DNA of 64,000 bases from Cryptomeria japonica. Lineage: Eukaryota > Streptophyta > Pinopsida > Cupressales > Cupressaceae. Shown here piece by piece: positions 46,940-58,862 of the stretch. The number at the start of each line of letters is the position of its first letter. The stretch's first letter is position 1. The stretch spans positions 399,993,889 through 400,057,888 of the forward strand of contig NC_081408.1 of assembly GCF_030272615.1 (NCBI RefSeq). The letters are read 5' to 3'. The translations under genes and the position numbers were made by a program. The notes beneath the pieces were generated by a model. The model was not told the origin of the DNA, ran no database searches, and saw only the letters and a program-made list of their open reading frames with translations.

Positions 46940-49900
46940 ATTAGCTAACAACAAAATAAGGAGACAATTGCTAGATTGTGGTTTAACTTGAAAAGAAAAG
47001 GTGATGGAAAATGTTATTGTCCCTGCAAAATTTGTAAGGGGTTAAAGGCTAGAAGACTTCTAATCAAAACAACTAAGAAACATTATAGGCTACATGGTCA
47101 CATTGAAGGGGGACATGATTATCACCCATTGGTAAGTTTTTCATTATATCATTTTAACAATTTATATACATAAGAAATCACTTGATGATGAGATCATGAT
47201 CATGGTTTATTTATGTTTATCAATTTTATATAGGTCGAGAACCCCAGAGCACATGATATGGATCAACACAACCCAGAGAATATGGTTTTCGAAGTGGAGA
47301 AACATGGAGGTGTCAATATCGAAGCTGAAGATAATGATCCCATGAAAGGTGATGATCATGAGCCACAAAACACAATTGAAGATGATGGTACAAATACATT
47401 GATCCATAACACATTTAGTACTGGCACAACTAATCATGATGTTGAAGATGACCTTGTTTTTGTTCATGATTTACATCTATTTGAGAAGGCATATGAGGCC
47501 CTTTACGAAGGCTCCCAGAAAACTCTTCTCGTTGTTGTATTGTTGTTGGTGAACTGGAAGGTTATGAATGGTTTATCCAACATAACAATCTCATGCATGT
47601 TAAGGTATGTCATATATGTCATTATAGTTAATAAATGGTGAATCATGTACCATTAATATTCTTTAAATTAAAAAATTATATTTTTTTGTTGTAGATTGAT
47701 AGGTGAGTTTTTGTTACCACCATCAAATATTCTACCTCGCTCATACCAAGAATTATCTGCCATTATGAAAGATATTGGAATGGAGTATCAAGCAATATAT
47801 GCTTGTCCCAATAATCATATTATATATCACAAACAACATGAATTTCAAACTGAATGCCCTAAATGTCATATCAGTAGATATCAAATAGATCAAATAACAT
47901 TTAAAAGGTGCCTCGCAAGGTTCTTCATTATATTCTCATTATTCCACGTATGCAACAATTATTCAAGTGCACTAGCTTGGCACAATTTATGGATTACCAT
48001 GCATGAAATAGAAGTTGAGATGACATTATTCAAATGCCAGTGGATGGTTCAACATCTATGGACATAGAGGAAAAGTGGCCACACTTTAAAGAAGAACCTT
48101 GTAATCTCAGGCTTTCATTGGCAGCGGACAGTGTCAATCCATTTGGAGAGCTGAGATCTGTTTACTCAGTGTGGATTTTTTTTGTTATCAACAATAACAT
48201 TCCTCCATGTATGTAAATAAAGAGGGAGCACATAATGTTGGCAATGATTGTTCCAGGTATTTTATCATTTAATAATCATCTATATTTAATTATAAATATT
48301 GTAGTAAAATGGTCATAATAATTATGTAATGTTTTTGTTCATTCGATTAGGTAAGTACCAAGTTAAAGATATGAATTTATATATTGAGCCTCTTATTGAT
48401 GAGTTACTAGAGTTATGGAATGGTGTCACTATGTATGACATCTCTAGACCAATAGTACAAAGACAATTTCAATTCCATGCGATGCTTGTATGGACAATAC
48501 ACAATACCCGAGGGCTAACACATTTTTGTGGTATGTTATAATGTTCAAGTTGCGCATGATAATTATAATTAAAAAAAATTAACATATTTAATCCAATTAT
48601 ACATTATCTTGTAGGTCTTCAAACAAAGAAAAAATTTGCATGTCTAGTTTGTGGTCCAAAGATGAAATCTCGTCATTCAAAAAGTTTAGGAAAGCAGGTG
48701 TTTGATGAGTATATACACTTTCTCCACAAAAATCATAAGTATCGAAATAATGAAAAACATATTTTCAATGGGAAAGAAGAGAATACATCAAAGCCACGAA
48801 GAATGACACCTCACCCGTGGAAGTTGGAATATAATAGAATTAATCATCAAGGTAATGCCATTCCATCTAATGGTTTATGTCATAAAACATCTTTTATATT
48901 GTGTTTTGTTTACTGATGATATGATTGATGATCATGAAGGTCGTCAAGGCATTAATGACCACCTTCCTAAGGGACTAAAAAGTTATCCTCGACAAATTAG
49001 TAGGTTGCCCTACTACGAGCAGTTACAAATTGTGCATTTTTTTGATACTATGCATATTGGAAAGAATATAATAGAGACGTTATGGAAAATATTGGATGGA
49101 AGGCATAACAAAGAAAAAATCTTCAAATTTTGTAGTGACATTCAGAAATCCAATAATGAAAAATGTCATTCAATCAAATAGCCATGGAGAACAGATTAAT
49201 ATAAGTGACCTTCCTTGGTTATTAACGGACCAACAAAACAATTATATAAAAGAAGTCATATGAAAAATTTGATTTCCCATGAGATTTGTTGCGAACATAA
49301 ACAATCTCATATCAAAGAAAAGTGAATTTGGGCCAGGGATGAAAATGCATGATTGGCATACCTTCATTAAGGTAATTCATGTTATTGTGTATTTACTATA
49401 TATTTGTATACTGTGCATGTGCTTTTAATTGTATTATGTTAGAAAAAAATGAAAAGATAATTTTATAATTGTTGCAATACGTTCTACCTCTATCTCTCCT
49501 AGACCACTTCGACAATAATGTCAAGCAAGTCATATATGATCTTGGAAAATACATGAGGTAAGTAGTGATATTTGTTCAGTTTGTTGTATAGATATTATAT
49601 CACAAAGAGCACATCCTGAGGGTTATATGGTGGAGGGATATATGGTATACCAGACTATGGTGTACATTTCTGAAAATCTTCCTAAGTTTGTAGCAAATAT
49701 CCACATGGACTGCATTTGGGATCCCAACCCCATTAACAAATTTGAAGGGGAGTACTTGACAGGGAAAGGTAGATTGAGGAAAGTGAGAGGTAATTATAGG
49801 ATTTTATTGTAGTTAATTAATTATTAATCTTCAAAATAAATCAGTTGTAAGATGTCTATTTATTTTTTGTATAGTTGGTCGAGAGTGGGATGCACTATAT

Positions 49901-50640
49901 TTGTATATTGCAAACAATCTTGATTGGATGACGGTATGGATTGAATGTTCTCAACATTCTGGTTGCACATTAACTTAGGAAGGTGTGGCTTCATTAGTTA
50001 AAGAAGCTCGTCGTAATGGAGATTCCAATGTTACACAAAGGGAAATTGATTTAGCATATGGTTTAAGAGATAAATAGGTACGTATAAACTTATTAATCAC
50101 CCATATGTTTATCAACTCACGATGCAATATTTTTTACATGTTTGACATATTGCAGGTCAAACACCACAACGCTATGTGTTACAATGGTCATAAATTTTAA
50201 ATCAAAAAGTTGGATGACACGAAGAAAACTTGTGATTTTGTGATAACTACAGTCTTTGAGGTGACAAATATTTCATTGAGAAATGACATACATCCTCAAG
50301 AGTCTCAAAATTGATACTATCGCATTTTGGATGATATACTTGAGTGTGACTTTAATTCCTTCAAATTAGTTTTGTTCGTCGTCAAATGGTATAGGCTACG
50401 ATTGAATAAAAATGATCCCGATAGAACTATTATTGAACATGATAATGTCTTTACAATGGTTAATACAAGGTCATTTGAACCAGTTGGGGATGAGCCCTAT
50501 GTTCTTTCAAGCCAATGCGAGTAGGTATTTTACTCAGAGGTTCCACATAAACTGGGTTGGTCATTTGTTGTTAGACATGATCCAAGAGGAAGGTCAATAA
50601 TGTATAATGTGATGGAAGAAGAAGATACCGAAGAAGTAGA
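46940..50640 (+). pseudogene. CACTA (En/Spm-type) TNP2 transposase gene, decayed
   Basis: The exon-like pieces follow the domain order known for TNP2 proteins. A transposase-associated zinc domain lies at about 47005-47125 (CYCPCKICKGLKARRLL). The TNP2 core has LLPPSNILPRSYQE and ACPNN...TECPKCHISRY (about 47700-47880), AADSVNPFGELRSVYSVW (about 48123-48170) and MNLYIEPLIDELLELWNG (about 48371-48425). It continues with KKFACLVCGPK (about 48630) and LPYYEQLQIVHFFDTMHIGKNI (about 49005-49070). A DUF4216-like end is at about 50325-50600 (FTMVNTRSFEP, DEPYVLSSQCE). Introns seem present (for example GTAAGTTTTT at 47131). Many stops and shifts show it is not active. I found no CACTA terminal repeats. 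Confidence 0.85.
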
Positions 50641-50703
50641 AGATGATGTAGATGATGATCACGATCGATAGTTACTCGATGATGATGAAGAAGAAGAAGA
50701 TGA

Positions 50704-50735
<32 letters not shown>

Positions 50736-50935
50736 ATGGTGATGGTGATGGTGATGGTGATGGTGATGGTGATGGTGATGGTGATGATGGTGATGATGAT
50801 GACGAAGATGATGCTGGTGGTGGTGGTGGTGGTGGTGGTGGTGGTGGTGATGATGATGATGATGACGATGATAATGATGATGATGATGATGGTCATGATG
50901 ATGAGTTGGATGATGAAGAAGATCAATGACATGAA
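50641..50935 (+). repeat. Trinucleotide (GAT/GGT)n repeat at the end of the transposase gene
   Basis: About 290 bp of GAT, GGT and GAA triplets follow the DUF4216-like end. In the transposase frame they would encode an Asp-rich acidic tail. In the other frames they give the Met/Val-rich and Ile/Thr-rich open frames seen on both strands, which are artefacts. Confidence 0.88.
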
Positions 50936-51098
50936 TGAAATGTATGAGGTATGCGATTAATATATTATCTATTTAATATTGATTTCTTGATAGAAATTTA
51001 TTTGAGTTATATGGTTACATAATTAATTTATTATGTTTTGAATTATAATGCCATTACATAATTAATTCATGATGCACCTTTTAATGTTTTTAATTCAT

Positions 51099-51103
51099 GT
51101 TCC
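51099..51103. other. Target site duplication GTTCC, left copy
   Basis: GTTCC precedes the left LTR of Copia 1 and is repeated at 56655-56659 after the right LTR. Confidence 0.92.
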
Positions 51104-52167
51104 TGTTGGTATTTTGGATATGTTGATATGGTTTTTTCATTGATGTCAACACTTGTCAACACTTGTCAAAGTTATCAGCACTTGGAGATCTTTGGTTTTG
51201 TTCACTGGCAAGTCAGTGACTTATGCACAGTCACCGGTATTTGGTTCACCGGTAGGTTATGTTGTTCACCAACACTTGGAATGACTTGGAGACTACTTGG
51301 TTATGTCGAAGACATTATTCAATCACTTGGTTTTGGCGATTTGGTTATTGGTCTATTCAGGTTTGCATATTTGTTGTTACCGGCAAATAGGTCTAGGTTA
51401 TGCACCGACAAGCATATCTATTCCATATCAGCACGACACATTATGGAGATGATTATTATTATTGTAAGTGCATTGAGCCGACATGATGCATCGCTTATTG
51501 ATTTATTTGTAATTGATTTTATTGTAATGTCTTTTAGTGAGCCGACCTATTCAATTGGTCTTAGGTTATGGTATAAATGTAAGATCTCATTTATGAGATT
51601 GATATGTGATTGGAAAAATAATTGTAATAGGGTATATGCAAAAATAAGTAGAGCTATTCATGTAGACATCATTTGAAGGTTGAAGGAAGGTTTTTGTGAA
51701 GGCAATCAGAACTAAACCGGTACTGAATCCAACATATGAAGATGCTATTTTATGCAGTACATTATCATTGGATTTAACCATCCAATTGAAGTCAGTGTGA
51801 CTCCCATTTTGTGATTGAGCAATGAGCTCTAGGCAACTGGCCTTTTTGCATGTGTAGACTCCATAGTGTACATGCATACTATATGCAGTAGTATCATTTG
51901 ATTGTGGGTAAGGCTTCCCACTGTGGTTTTTCCCCTTACAAGGTTTTCACGTACAAATATTTGTGTTATGTGTTGTGGATGTTATTGTCTTTCTATTTCA
52001 TTCATTAATCTTTACCAACACTGCAATTAACTAATAAAACTGTTTACCAACATAAAGTTTGGTTTATCGGCATTAAGCATTAAGTTTTGGTTAAGTTAAT
52101 TTTGGTTGAATTTATTGGACAACTGATTCACCCACCCCCACCTCTCAATTGTCTATGGGACCTAACA
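51104..52167 (+). repeat. Left LTR of Copia 1
   Basis: It starts TGTTGGTATT and ends GGGACCTAACA, with a TGATTCACCCACCCCCACC tract at 52124-52142. Many sites where it has CCGGT read CCGAC or CTGG in the right copy, the pattern expected from decay of methylated CpG/CNG sites. Confidence 0.92.
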
Positions 52168-52183
52168 ATTGGTATCAGAGCTT
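52168..52183 (+). promoter_or_regulatory. Primer-binding site of Copia 1
   Basis: ATTGGTATCAGAGCTT directly follows the LTR. It contains the 12-nt complement of the 3' end of the initiator Met tRNA (TGGTATCAGAGC). Confidence 0.9.
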
Positions 52184-52224
52184 AGTCCTCTTTTTGCAGA
52201 AGTTTAACAGCTTGAGGAGATCCA

Positions 52225-55219
52225 ATGTCTTCTAACTATTTCAGGAAGGACAGTCTGAAACTTGATGGAACCAACTATGGCATATGGAAGATCAGGATGG
52301 AGACACATTTGAATTGCATTGGAAAGGACATATGGGATGTTACAAAGAATGGTTATACTACTCCTACTCAAGGTCAACCTAATCCACCTAACTTGGCTAA
52401 AGATGAGGAAAATGATTGCAAAGCAAGAGAAGCACTTTTGGGCGCATTATCAGATCAACAAGTCATGGGATTATCAGATAGATCTACTGCTAAAGTTATT
52501 TGGGACAAACTAGAAACATTGAACAAAGGAGATTCCACAGTCAAAATTGCAAAACTTGAATGCTTCCAGGTCAGGTATGAAAATCTGAAAATGGAAGAAG
52601 ATGAAAGAATTTATGTTTTTATGGAAAGAGTAAATGAAATTGTTTTGGGTATACAATGTTGTGCAGGAACCTTAAGTGAAGATGAGATTGTTTCTAAAGT
52701 TGTAAGAGCATTGCCGCCGACATATAAAATGAAAGTTGCTGCTATAAATGAATTAAGAACAATGCCTAATACATCAGTATCTAGAGACACCTTGGTTGGA
52801 AAAATTTCAGCTTTTGAACTTGAGAAATTTGGTCTTGTTGCTATTATTAAGACAGATCTAGCTTTCAAAGCATCATCATCATCTGCAGTATCGTCAACTA
52901 AGAAATCTGATTGGAAAGCCTTTTATGTAAAAGAACTTGAAGATATCAGGAAGGAGAATGAAGAACTGGAAGAGCTTGAAGCACTATTTGCAAGAAATAT
53001 GCCTAAAGGTCCAGTTGGAAGTAAGTATGAAGGTAAAGCACCCTTTAAATGTTTTAACTATAATAGGACAGTTATCAACACCTAGGACACCACAGCAGAA
53101 TGGAGTTGTTGAAAGGAAAAACAAAACTATCTTGGATGTAGCCAGAAGTATGATATCGAAAGCAAATCTACCTCATATATACTGGAGAGAAGTGGTCAAT
53201 ATAACAATTTATACATTCAACCAAGTTCACATCAGAGGTGAAACTGGTAAGACCCCTCATGAATTATGGTGTGGTAATACTCCTACTCTTAAATATTTCA
53301 AAATATTTGGAAGTAAATGCTATATTAGAAGAGATGAGTATATTGGCAAATTTGATCCTAGAAGTGATGAAGGAATATTTCTTGGTTATTCATCTAAGAG
53401 CAAGGCATAGAGATGTTTTAACAGAGATTGCAGAAAATTATTGAGAGTGCAAATGTGAAGATTGATGAACAGTTTAGAGGAAATTCAAGGTACATGGACT
53501 CTGAACCAGCAATAGAGAGAATCACAAATGAACCTACTATGAGTACACCGGTACAAAATGTTGATCCAGTTAAATTGACATCATCTGAAGATTCAACAGT
53601 TACTGAAGAACAACAAGTAAAAACACCCAGGTATGTAAGATTGAATCATTCTAAAAATCAGATAATTGGAAACAAATTTTAAGGAGTTATGACTAGAGGA
53701 AGATTGGTAAATGAAGAGGTATGTCTTATTTCTCAAATTGAACCTACATCAATTAATGAGGCATGTGAAGATAAATATTGGATTAAAGCTATGGAAGATG
53801 AATTGGAACAAATTGAAAGGAATAACACTTGGTCATTAGTTCCCTAGCCTAAAGACAAAAATGTAATTGGAACTAAATGGGTTTTCAGAAATAAACTCAA
53901 TGAAGATGGTAAGGTAATCAGAAACAAAGCAAGATTAGTGTGTAAGGGATATTCATAGAAAGAAGGAATTGATTACAATGAAACCTTTGCACCGGTAGCT
54001 AGAATTGAGGCAGTAGGACTTTTATTGGCTTTTGCAGCACACAAGAACTATAAAGTATATCAAATGGATGTTAAATGTGCATTTCTGAATGGAGATCTTG
54101 AAGAAGAAGTTTATATTGAACAACCTGATCGATTTTATTTGACAGATAACAAAGACATGGTTTGCAGGTTAAGGAAAGCTTTATATGGACTAAAACAAGC
54201 TCCTAGAGCTTAGTATGCTAGATTGGACAAATATATTTTGAAGCTTGGATACACGAAACATAATGTTGACAACAATCTATACTACAAAGTGACTAATGAT
54301 GACATCTTGGTTATTAAAGTTTTTGTTGATGATATAATCTTTGGAGGAGAAGATGGATTGTGTAAAGACTTTTCTAACAAAATGCAGCAATAATTAAAGA
54401 TAAAGGTATATTCCTATGTCAATATAAGTACTTGAAGGAAGTACTAAAGAAATTTGGCATGGAAAACTCTAAAGCGGTAAGCACACCTATGACTACAACT
54501 GATAAATTATCTTTGAAGGATGATCAACACCCATTAATCTGACTAGATACAAGTCTATGATAGGAGGTTTACTGTATTTGACACAAACAAGACCTGATAT
54601 TATGAATGCAGTATGTATTGTTTCAATATTTCAGAGTAATTCTAAAGAAAATCATGAATTAGCAGTGAAAAGGATTTTCCGGTACCTACAAGGCACTACA
54701 AATCTTGGTTTATGGTATCCTAGAGATGAAAATTTTGATTTATGTGCATGCACGGATGCTAATTGGGCAAGAGATGTAGATGACAGAAAAAGCACCACCA
54801 ACAGAGCATTTTTTCTTGGTAGCAGACTAATTTCATAATTGAGCAAGAAACAAAGTTGTACATCACTATCAACAGCAGAATCAGAATATGTTGCGGCAGC
54901 AACTAATTGTACACAGGTATTATGGATCAAACAAATGTTGAAGGACATAAAGGTAAAATGCAAGGAACCTATAGCTATTTACTTTGATAATATGACAGCA
55001 ATTGATATATCAAAGAATCTGGTATTTCACTTTAAGACTAATCATGTTTCTATCAAATTCAATTTTCTAAAAGAGAATGTTGAAGCAAAAGAAGTGAAAC
55101 TAGTTTATGTGAATACTAAAGAGTAGATTGCAGATATTTTCATAAAACCTTTGCCTAAGGAGACTTTTGAATATCTCAGAGAGCAGCTTGGAGTCCTACC
55201 CCCACCGGTAGAGACTTAG
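52225..55219 (+). pseudogene. Copia 1 gag-pol, fused by internal deletion
   Basis: The gag ORF opens at 52225 (KLDGTNYGIWKIRMETHL) and stays open for 286 codons. At about 53060-53075, just as the zinc knuckle begins (KCFNYN), the sequence jumps to the end of the integrase core (QLSTPRTPQQNGVVERKNK). Compared with Copia 2, about 1.05 kb is missing there, including protease and two of the three catalytic acidic residues. RT is readable from GTKWVFRNKLNEDGKV (about 53873) to VFVDDIIFGGED (about 54320), followed by a small deletion near 54390. RNase H (KSTTNRAFFLGSR, STAESEYVAAATN) ends at 55219. Stops occur at about 53408, 53680, 53845, 53958, 54213 and 54836. Confidence 0.92.
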
Positions 55220-55586
55220 ACAGTTGATGTTTGTCATCAACCAACAAAATTAATAGAAATATATTTTATTCCAGCTTTGATGAGGAGAGCTACTTCTCAG
55301 GGGGAGTAGTTGGTATATTGTAATGAGTTGGTATTTTGTATTTGAATCTGGTTTTTGTATTGCTTTGGCATTTCATTTCAAAGGGGGAGAGATTGATATG
55401 GAAAAACAAATTATCCCTTGGGGGAGAGATTGTTACTTTGGAAAGATTGTTGGAGAGATTGTTTACTCTCTGTATCTATATTTTGATTTCTGGTAAATGA
55501 TCTCTTTGGGAGATTGTTGATTTTTGGTTTTTGGCATTTCTGTTTTGACACCTTAATGGTTTTTCCACCTTGTGTTGCCATCAATG

Positions 55587-55600
55587 CCAAAGGGGGAGAA
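55587..55600 (+). promoter_or_regulatory. Polypurine tract of Copia 1
   Basis: CCAAAGGGGGAGAA immediately precedes the right LTR. A similar AAAGGGGGAGAGA occurs upstream at 55380-55392. Confidence 0.85.
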
Positions 55601-56654
55601 TGTTGGTATTTTGGATATGTTGATATGGTTTTGTCATTGGTGTCAACACTTGTCAACCTTATCAGCACTTGGAGATCTTTGGTTTTGTTCACCGACAAGT
55701 CAGTGACTTATGCACAGTCACCGATATTTGGTTCACCGACAGGTTATGTTGTTCACCGACACTTGGAATGACTTGGAGACTACTTGGTTATGTCGAAGAC
55801 ATTATTCAATCACTTGGTTTTGGCGATTTGGTTATTGGTCTATTCGGGTTTGCATATTTGTTGTTACCGACAAATAGGTCCAGGTTATGCACTGGCAAGC
55901 ATATCTATTCCAAGTCAACACGACACATTATGGAGATGATTTATTATTATTATAAATGCATTAAGCTGACATGATGCATCGCTTATTGATTTTATTGTAA
56001 TATCTTTTAGTGAGTCGACCTATTCAATTGGTCTTAGGTTATGGTATAAATGTAAGATCTCATTTATGAGATTGATATGTGATTGGAAAAAGAATTGTAA
56101 TAGGGTATATGCGAAAATAAGCAGAGCTATACATGCAGACATCATTTGAAGGTTGAAGGAAGGTTTTTGTGAAGGCAATCAGAACTAAACTGGTACTGAG
56201 TCCAGCATATGAATATGTTATTTTATGCAGTACATTATCATTGGATTTAACCATCCAATTGTAGTCAGTGTGACTCCCATTTTGTGATTGAGCAGTGAGC
56301 TCTAGGCAGCTGGCCTTTCTGCATGTATAGACTCCATATTGTACACACATACTATCTGCAGTAGTATCATTTGATTGTGGGTAAGGCTTCCCACCATGGT
56401 TTTTCCCCTTATAGGGTTTCCACATACAAATAATTGTGTTATGTGTTGTGGATGTTATTGTATTTCTATTTCATGCATTAATCTTTATCGGCATTGCAAT
56501 TAACTGATAAAACTGTTTACCGACATAAAGTTTGGTTTACCGGCATTAAGCATTAAGTTTTGGTTAAGTTAATTTTGGTTGAATTTATTGGACAACTGAT
56601 TCACCCCCCCCCCCCCCCCCCCGCCCCTCCCTCAGTTGTCTCTGGGACCTAATA
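55601..56654 (+). repeat. Right LTR of Copia 1
   Basis: It starts TGTTGGTATTTTGG and ends GACCTAATA. It carries an expanded C-tract (56604-56622, broken by one G) where the left LTR has a shorter, interrupted one. Confidence 0.92.
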
Positions 56655-56659
56655 GTTCC
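56655..56659. other. Target site duplication GTTCC, right copy
   Basis: This is an exact copy of 51099-51103. Confidence 0.92.
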
Positions 56660-56730
56660 ACCTCTAGCAGGTCCTAATAGTAGAACTATGCCACCCTGAG
56701 GAGATGGAGATAGGGAGAGTGACTATTTAT

Positions 56731-57070
56731 GTGACATTTTTTAAACTTTGTGTTTATTTATGGAATTTGGATTGTTTATTAGCTACGTGATGGATGTTGA
56801 TTTAAAATACATATGTGATAGATTACATGTTTATGATGATATATATGACATTTTTTGAACTTTGTGTTTATTTATAGAATATGGATTGTTTATTACCTAT
56901 GTGATGGATGGTTATTTATGATACATATGTGATGGATTACATGTTTATGATGACACATATGTGATGATTATGATGCTCAATTACACATATGATGATACAT
57001 ATGTGATGATTATGATGCTTATGATATGTATGTATTTATTGTTTATCAACTTACAAATGTAATACTTATG
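56731..57070. repeat. 114-bp tandem duplication and shorter ATGTGATGATTATGATG repeats
   Basis: GACATTTTTTxAACTTTGTG starts copies at 56732 and 56847, each running through GATTACATGTTTATGATGA. Shorter units with ATATGTGATGATTATGATGC follow. The stretch is non-coding. Confidence 0.85.
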
Positions 57071-57129
57071 ATGCTCAATTGATGGTGTTGATTTCATGTA
57101 TATATTTTGTGTGATGTTGTCACCCTTGG

Positions 57130-57208
57130 TGGGAACGGGTCATTAACTATAGACATCGTCAACCCTTTAGTTGAGGATCTTATATAGTCTACATAAAGTA
57201 AAGGTAAG
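57130..57208 (+). other. Exon-like remnant upstream of the solo LTR
   Basis: The reading V-N-P-L-V-E-D before GTAAGG (57205) parallels the exon end at 58565-58618 (N-P-F-D-E-D-P-T-Q-S-H-G-S-T before GTATAAGT). It carries in-frame stops. It is probably a duplicated, decayed exon of the gene whose SET part follows. Confidence 0.4.
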
Positions 57209-58513
57209 GAATTAAAAAATTTACAATGATTATGATGACAACTTATTTTTTTTATTTAATACTCTTTTTGTCTACAAAGTTCATCACTTGTTGTCTTGTT
57301 GGCTTGATGATGATTATAATGTATTCATCACTTGTTGTTATTGATGAAACACTCTCACACACACACATATGATTACATTGACTACCGGTGTAACTTCATT
57401 GGTTTACACTGACAACCGATATGTTTAAGGTTCATCTCTAACCTGTACTCTGTGTCAACCAGTATGTGCATAAGAGATAACCTGTGGTTACATTAAGTCA
57501 ACATCAAAATGAAGATGAAGATGAAGATGGAGATCAAGAGGAAGATTCCAGGACAACGGTTCACATGTTTTGTTCCAACAGGTATCTGATTTTGTGATGA
57601 GTTACCAACACCGTTTTCTTGGTGGTCATTTTTGTGATGAGTTATGTTTACTTGTCTAGATACACTACACCTAGGAAATTGTGTTTTGATTTCCTATGGC
57701 CGACGTAAGATTTGTATGTCTATTTAAAGACATATTAGTGAATCATTTGAAACTAACAACTGATATAGAAGAAGAGATTAAGCGAATACTGATATGTATA
57801 AAGAGTGAAAGATTTTGTTGAAGAGAGATAAGTGTTAAGATGAAGAGCAGTGTTGAATGTACTTAGAATGATCTGATCAAGAAAACATTGTGCTACTCAG
57901 AACAGATCAAACCATTCTTGTTGTTTTCTAATCATTATAACAAAATCAAATCCCCTAACCGGGTAACCTCTAACAAGCTTCATTGTACAGATCCTCTAAC
58001 AAGGTGATCCATTAGTTTGGATTCTCAAATCCTCCAATGAGGTTACTCCTAACAGGGTAGTACTATGAACAGGGTATAAGCTTCTAATCAAGCTTGGGAT
58101 CTCTAATAAGATTCGCTCCTAGCAGAGCACTTTGTAAGACCTTAACTGGTCAATTATCTATTACTACAAATAGTTAACTTGTGAGTTCCATCTCACTGTG
58201 GTTTTTACCTATTTGGGTTTTCCACGTATAAACACTTGTGTTATGGTGGATATTCTACTTTATGTGGATGTTGTTATTTCATTTTGGATAGCATGTATTT
58301 TGTTTAAATGCTTGGTCAAGTTCATCTACCGATTAGTGTTTGAAGTTATGTTTTTTTTGGTGTCACTGATTCACCCCCCCTCTTAGTGCTTTTCAAGTCC
58401 ATCAGATCCTACATAGTCTACATAAAGTAAAGGTAAGGAATTAAAAAAATTACAATGATTATGATGACAACATATTTTTTTTATTTAATACTCTTTTTGT
58501 CTACAAAGTTCAT
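57176..58513. repeat. Direct repeat of about 110 bp flanking a solo LTR
   Basis: 57176-57284 and 58405-58513 are nearly identical (GTCTACATAAAGTAAAGG...CTTTTTGTCTACAAAGTTCA). The right copy begins exactly after the LTR end CCATCA, and the left copy ends about 12 bp before the LTR start. This is far longer than a normal 5-bp target duplication. Confidence 0.85.
57297..58404 (+). mobile_element. Solo Copia-type LTR, related to Copia 2 LTRs
   Basis: It starts TGTTGGCTTGATGATG and ends GTCCATCA. It contains CCCTAACCGGGTAACC and related motifs (57950-58145), a GTGGTTTTTACCTATTTGGG block and the TGATTCACCCCCCC tract (58368-58380), as in Copia 2 LTRs. No interior, primer site or second LTR is present. 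The start is assigned by similarity, and no 5-bp duplication was found. Confidence 0.75.
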
Positions 58514-58564
58514 GTTGTGTAATATGTAATTTTTAGCTAAGATAAGATAATTGAATTGCATGTG

Positions 58565-58618
58565 CAAGAACCTAAACCCCTTTGACGAGGATCCTACACA
58601 GTCTCATGGATCGACAGG
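58565..58618 (+). other. Putative exon end with splice donor
   Basis: An open stretch ends in ACAG followed by GTATAAGT, a good plant donor. It precedes the SET-gene exon at 58869 and could be its upstream exon. The assignment rests on spacing and splice-like ends only. Confidence 0.35.
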
Positions 58619-58862
58619 TATAAGTCAATACACCTTATAGAAATAGTTTATTTTTTAAAAATTACTTGGAAAACAAACTTCCTCAGTTTTTCAAACCTCG
58701 ACATTAGCAGCAAATCTAATATAGTTATCAACACTTGAGGCCCTAGTTGGACTTATTCAAATTTTAATCTCAACATCAACTTTAGGGCCGACTTCTTCAT
58801 CAACATTACCCTCATTTGCAAAATATCTCTCTCATTACCAACTAACTCTCTCATTTGATGGA

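Larger units (their letters stand above)
51104..56654 (+). mobile_element. Complete Ty1/copia retrotransposon (Copia 1), 5.55 kb, internally deleted
   Basis: Left LTR 51104-52167 (1064 bp) and right LTR 55601-56654 (1054 bp) begin TGTTGGTATTTTGGATATG and are flanked by GTTCC. The left ends CCTAACA; the right ends CCTAATA, so its terminal CA is mutated to TA. The interior holds a Met-type primer site, gag, part of integrase, RT and RNase H, and a purine tract. It has split the CACTA region, whose downstream part continues at 56660. An internal deletion removes the zinc knuckle, protease and most of integrase. Confidence 0.93.

Noticed and set aside
50652-50960. Open frames of Met/Val or Ile/Thr runs on both strands
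   Set aside because: They are translations of the (GAT/GGT)n triplet repeat and not genes.
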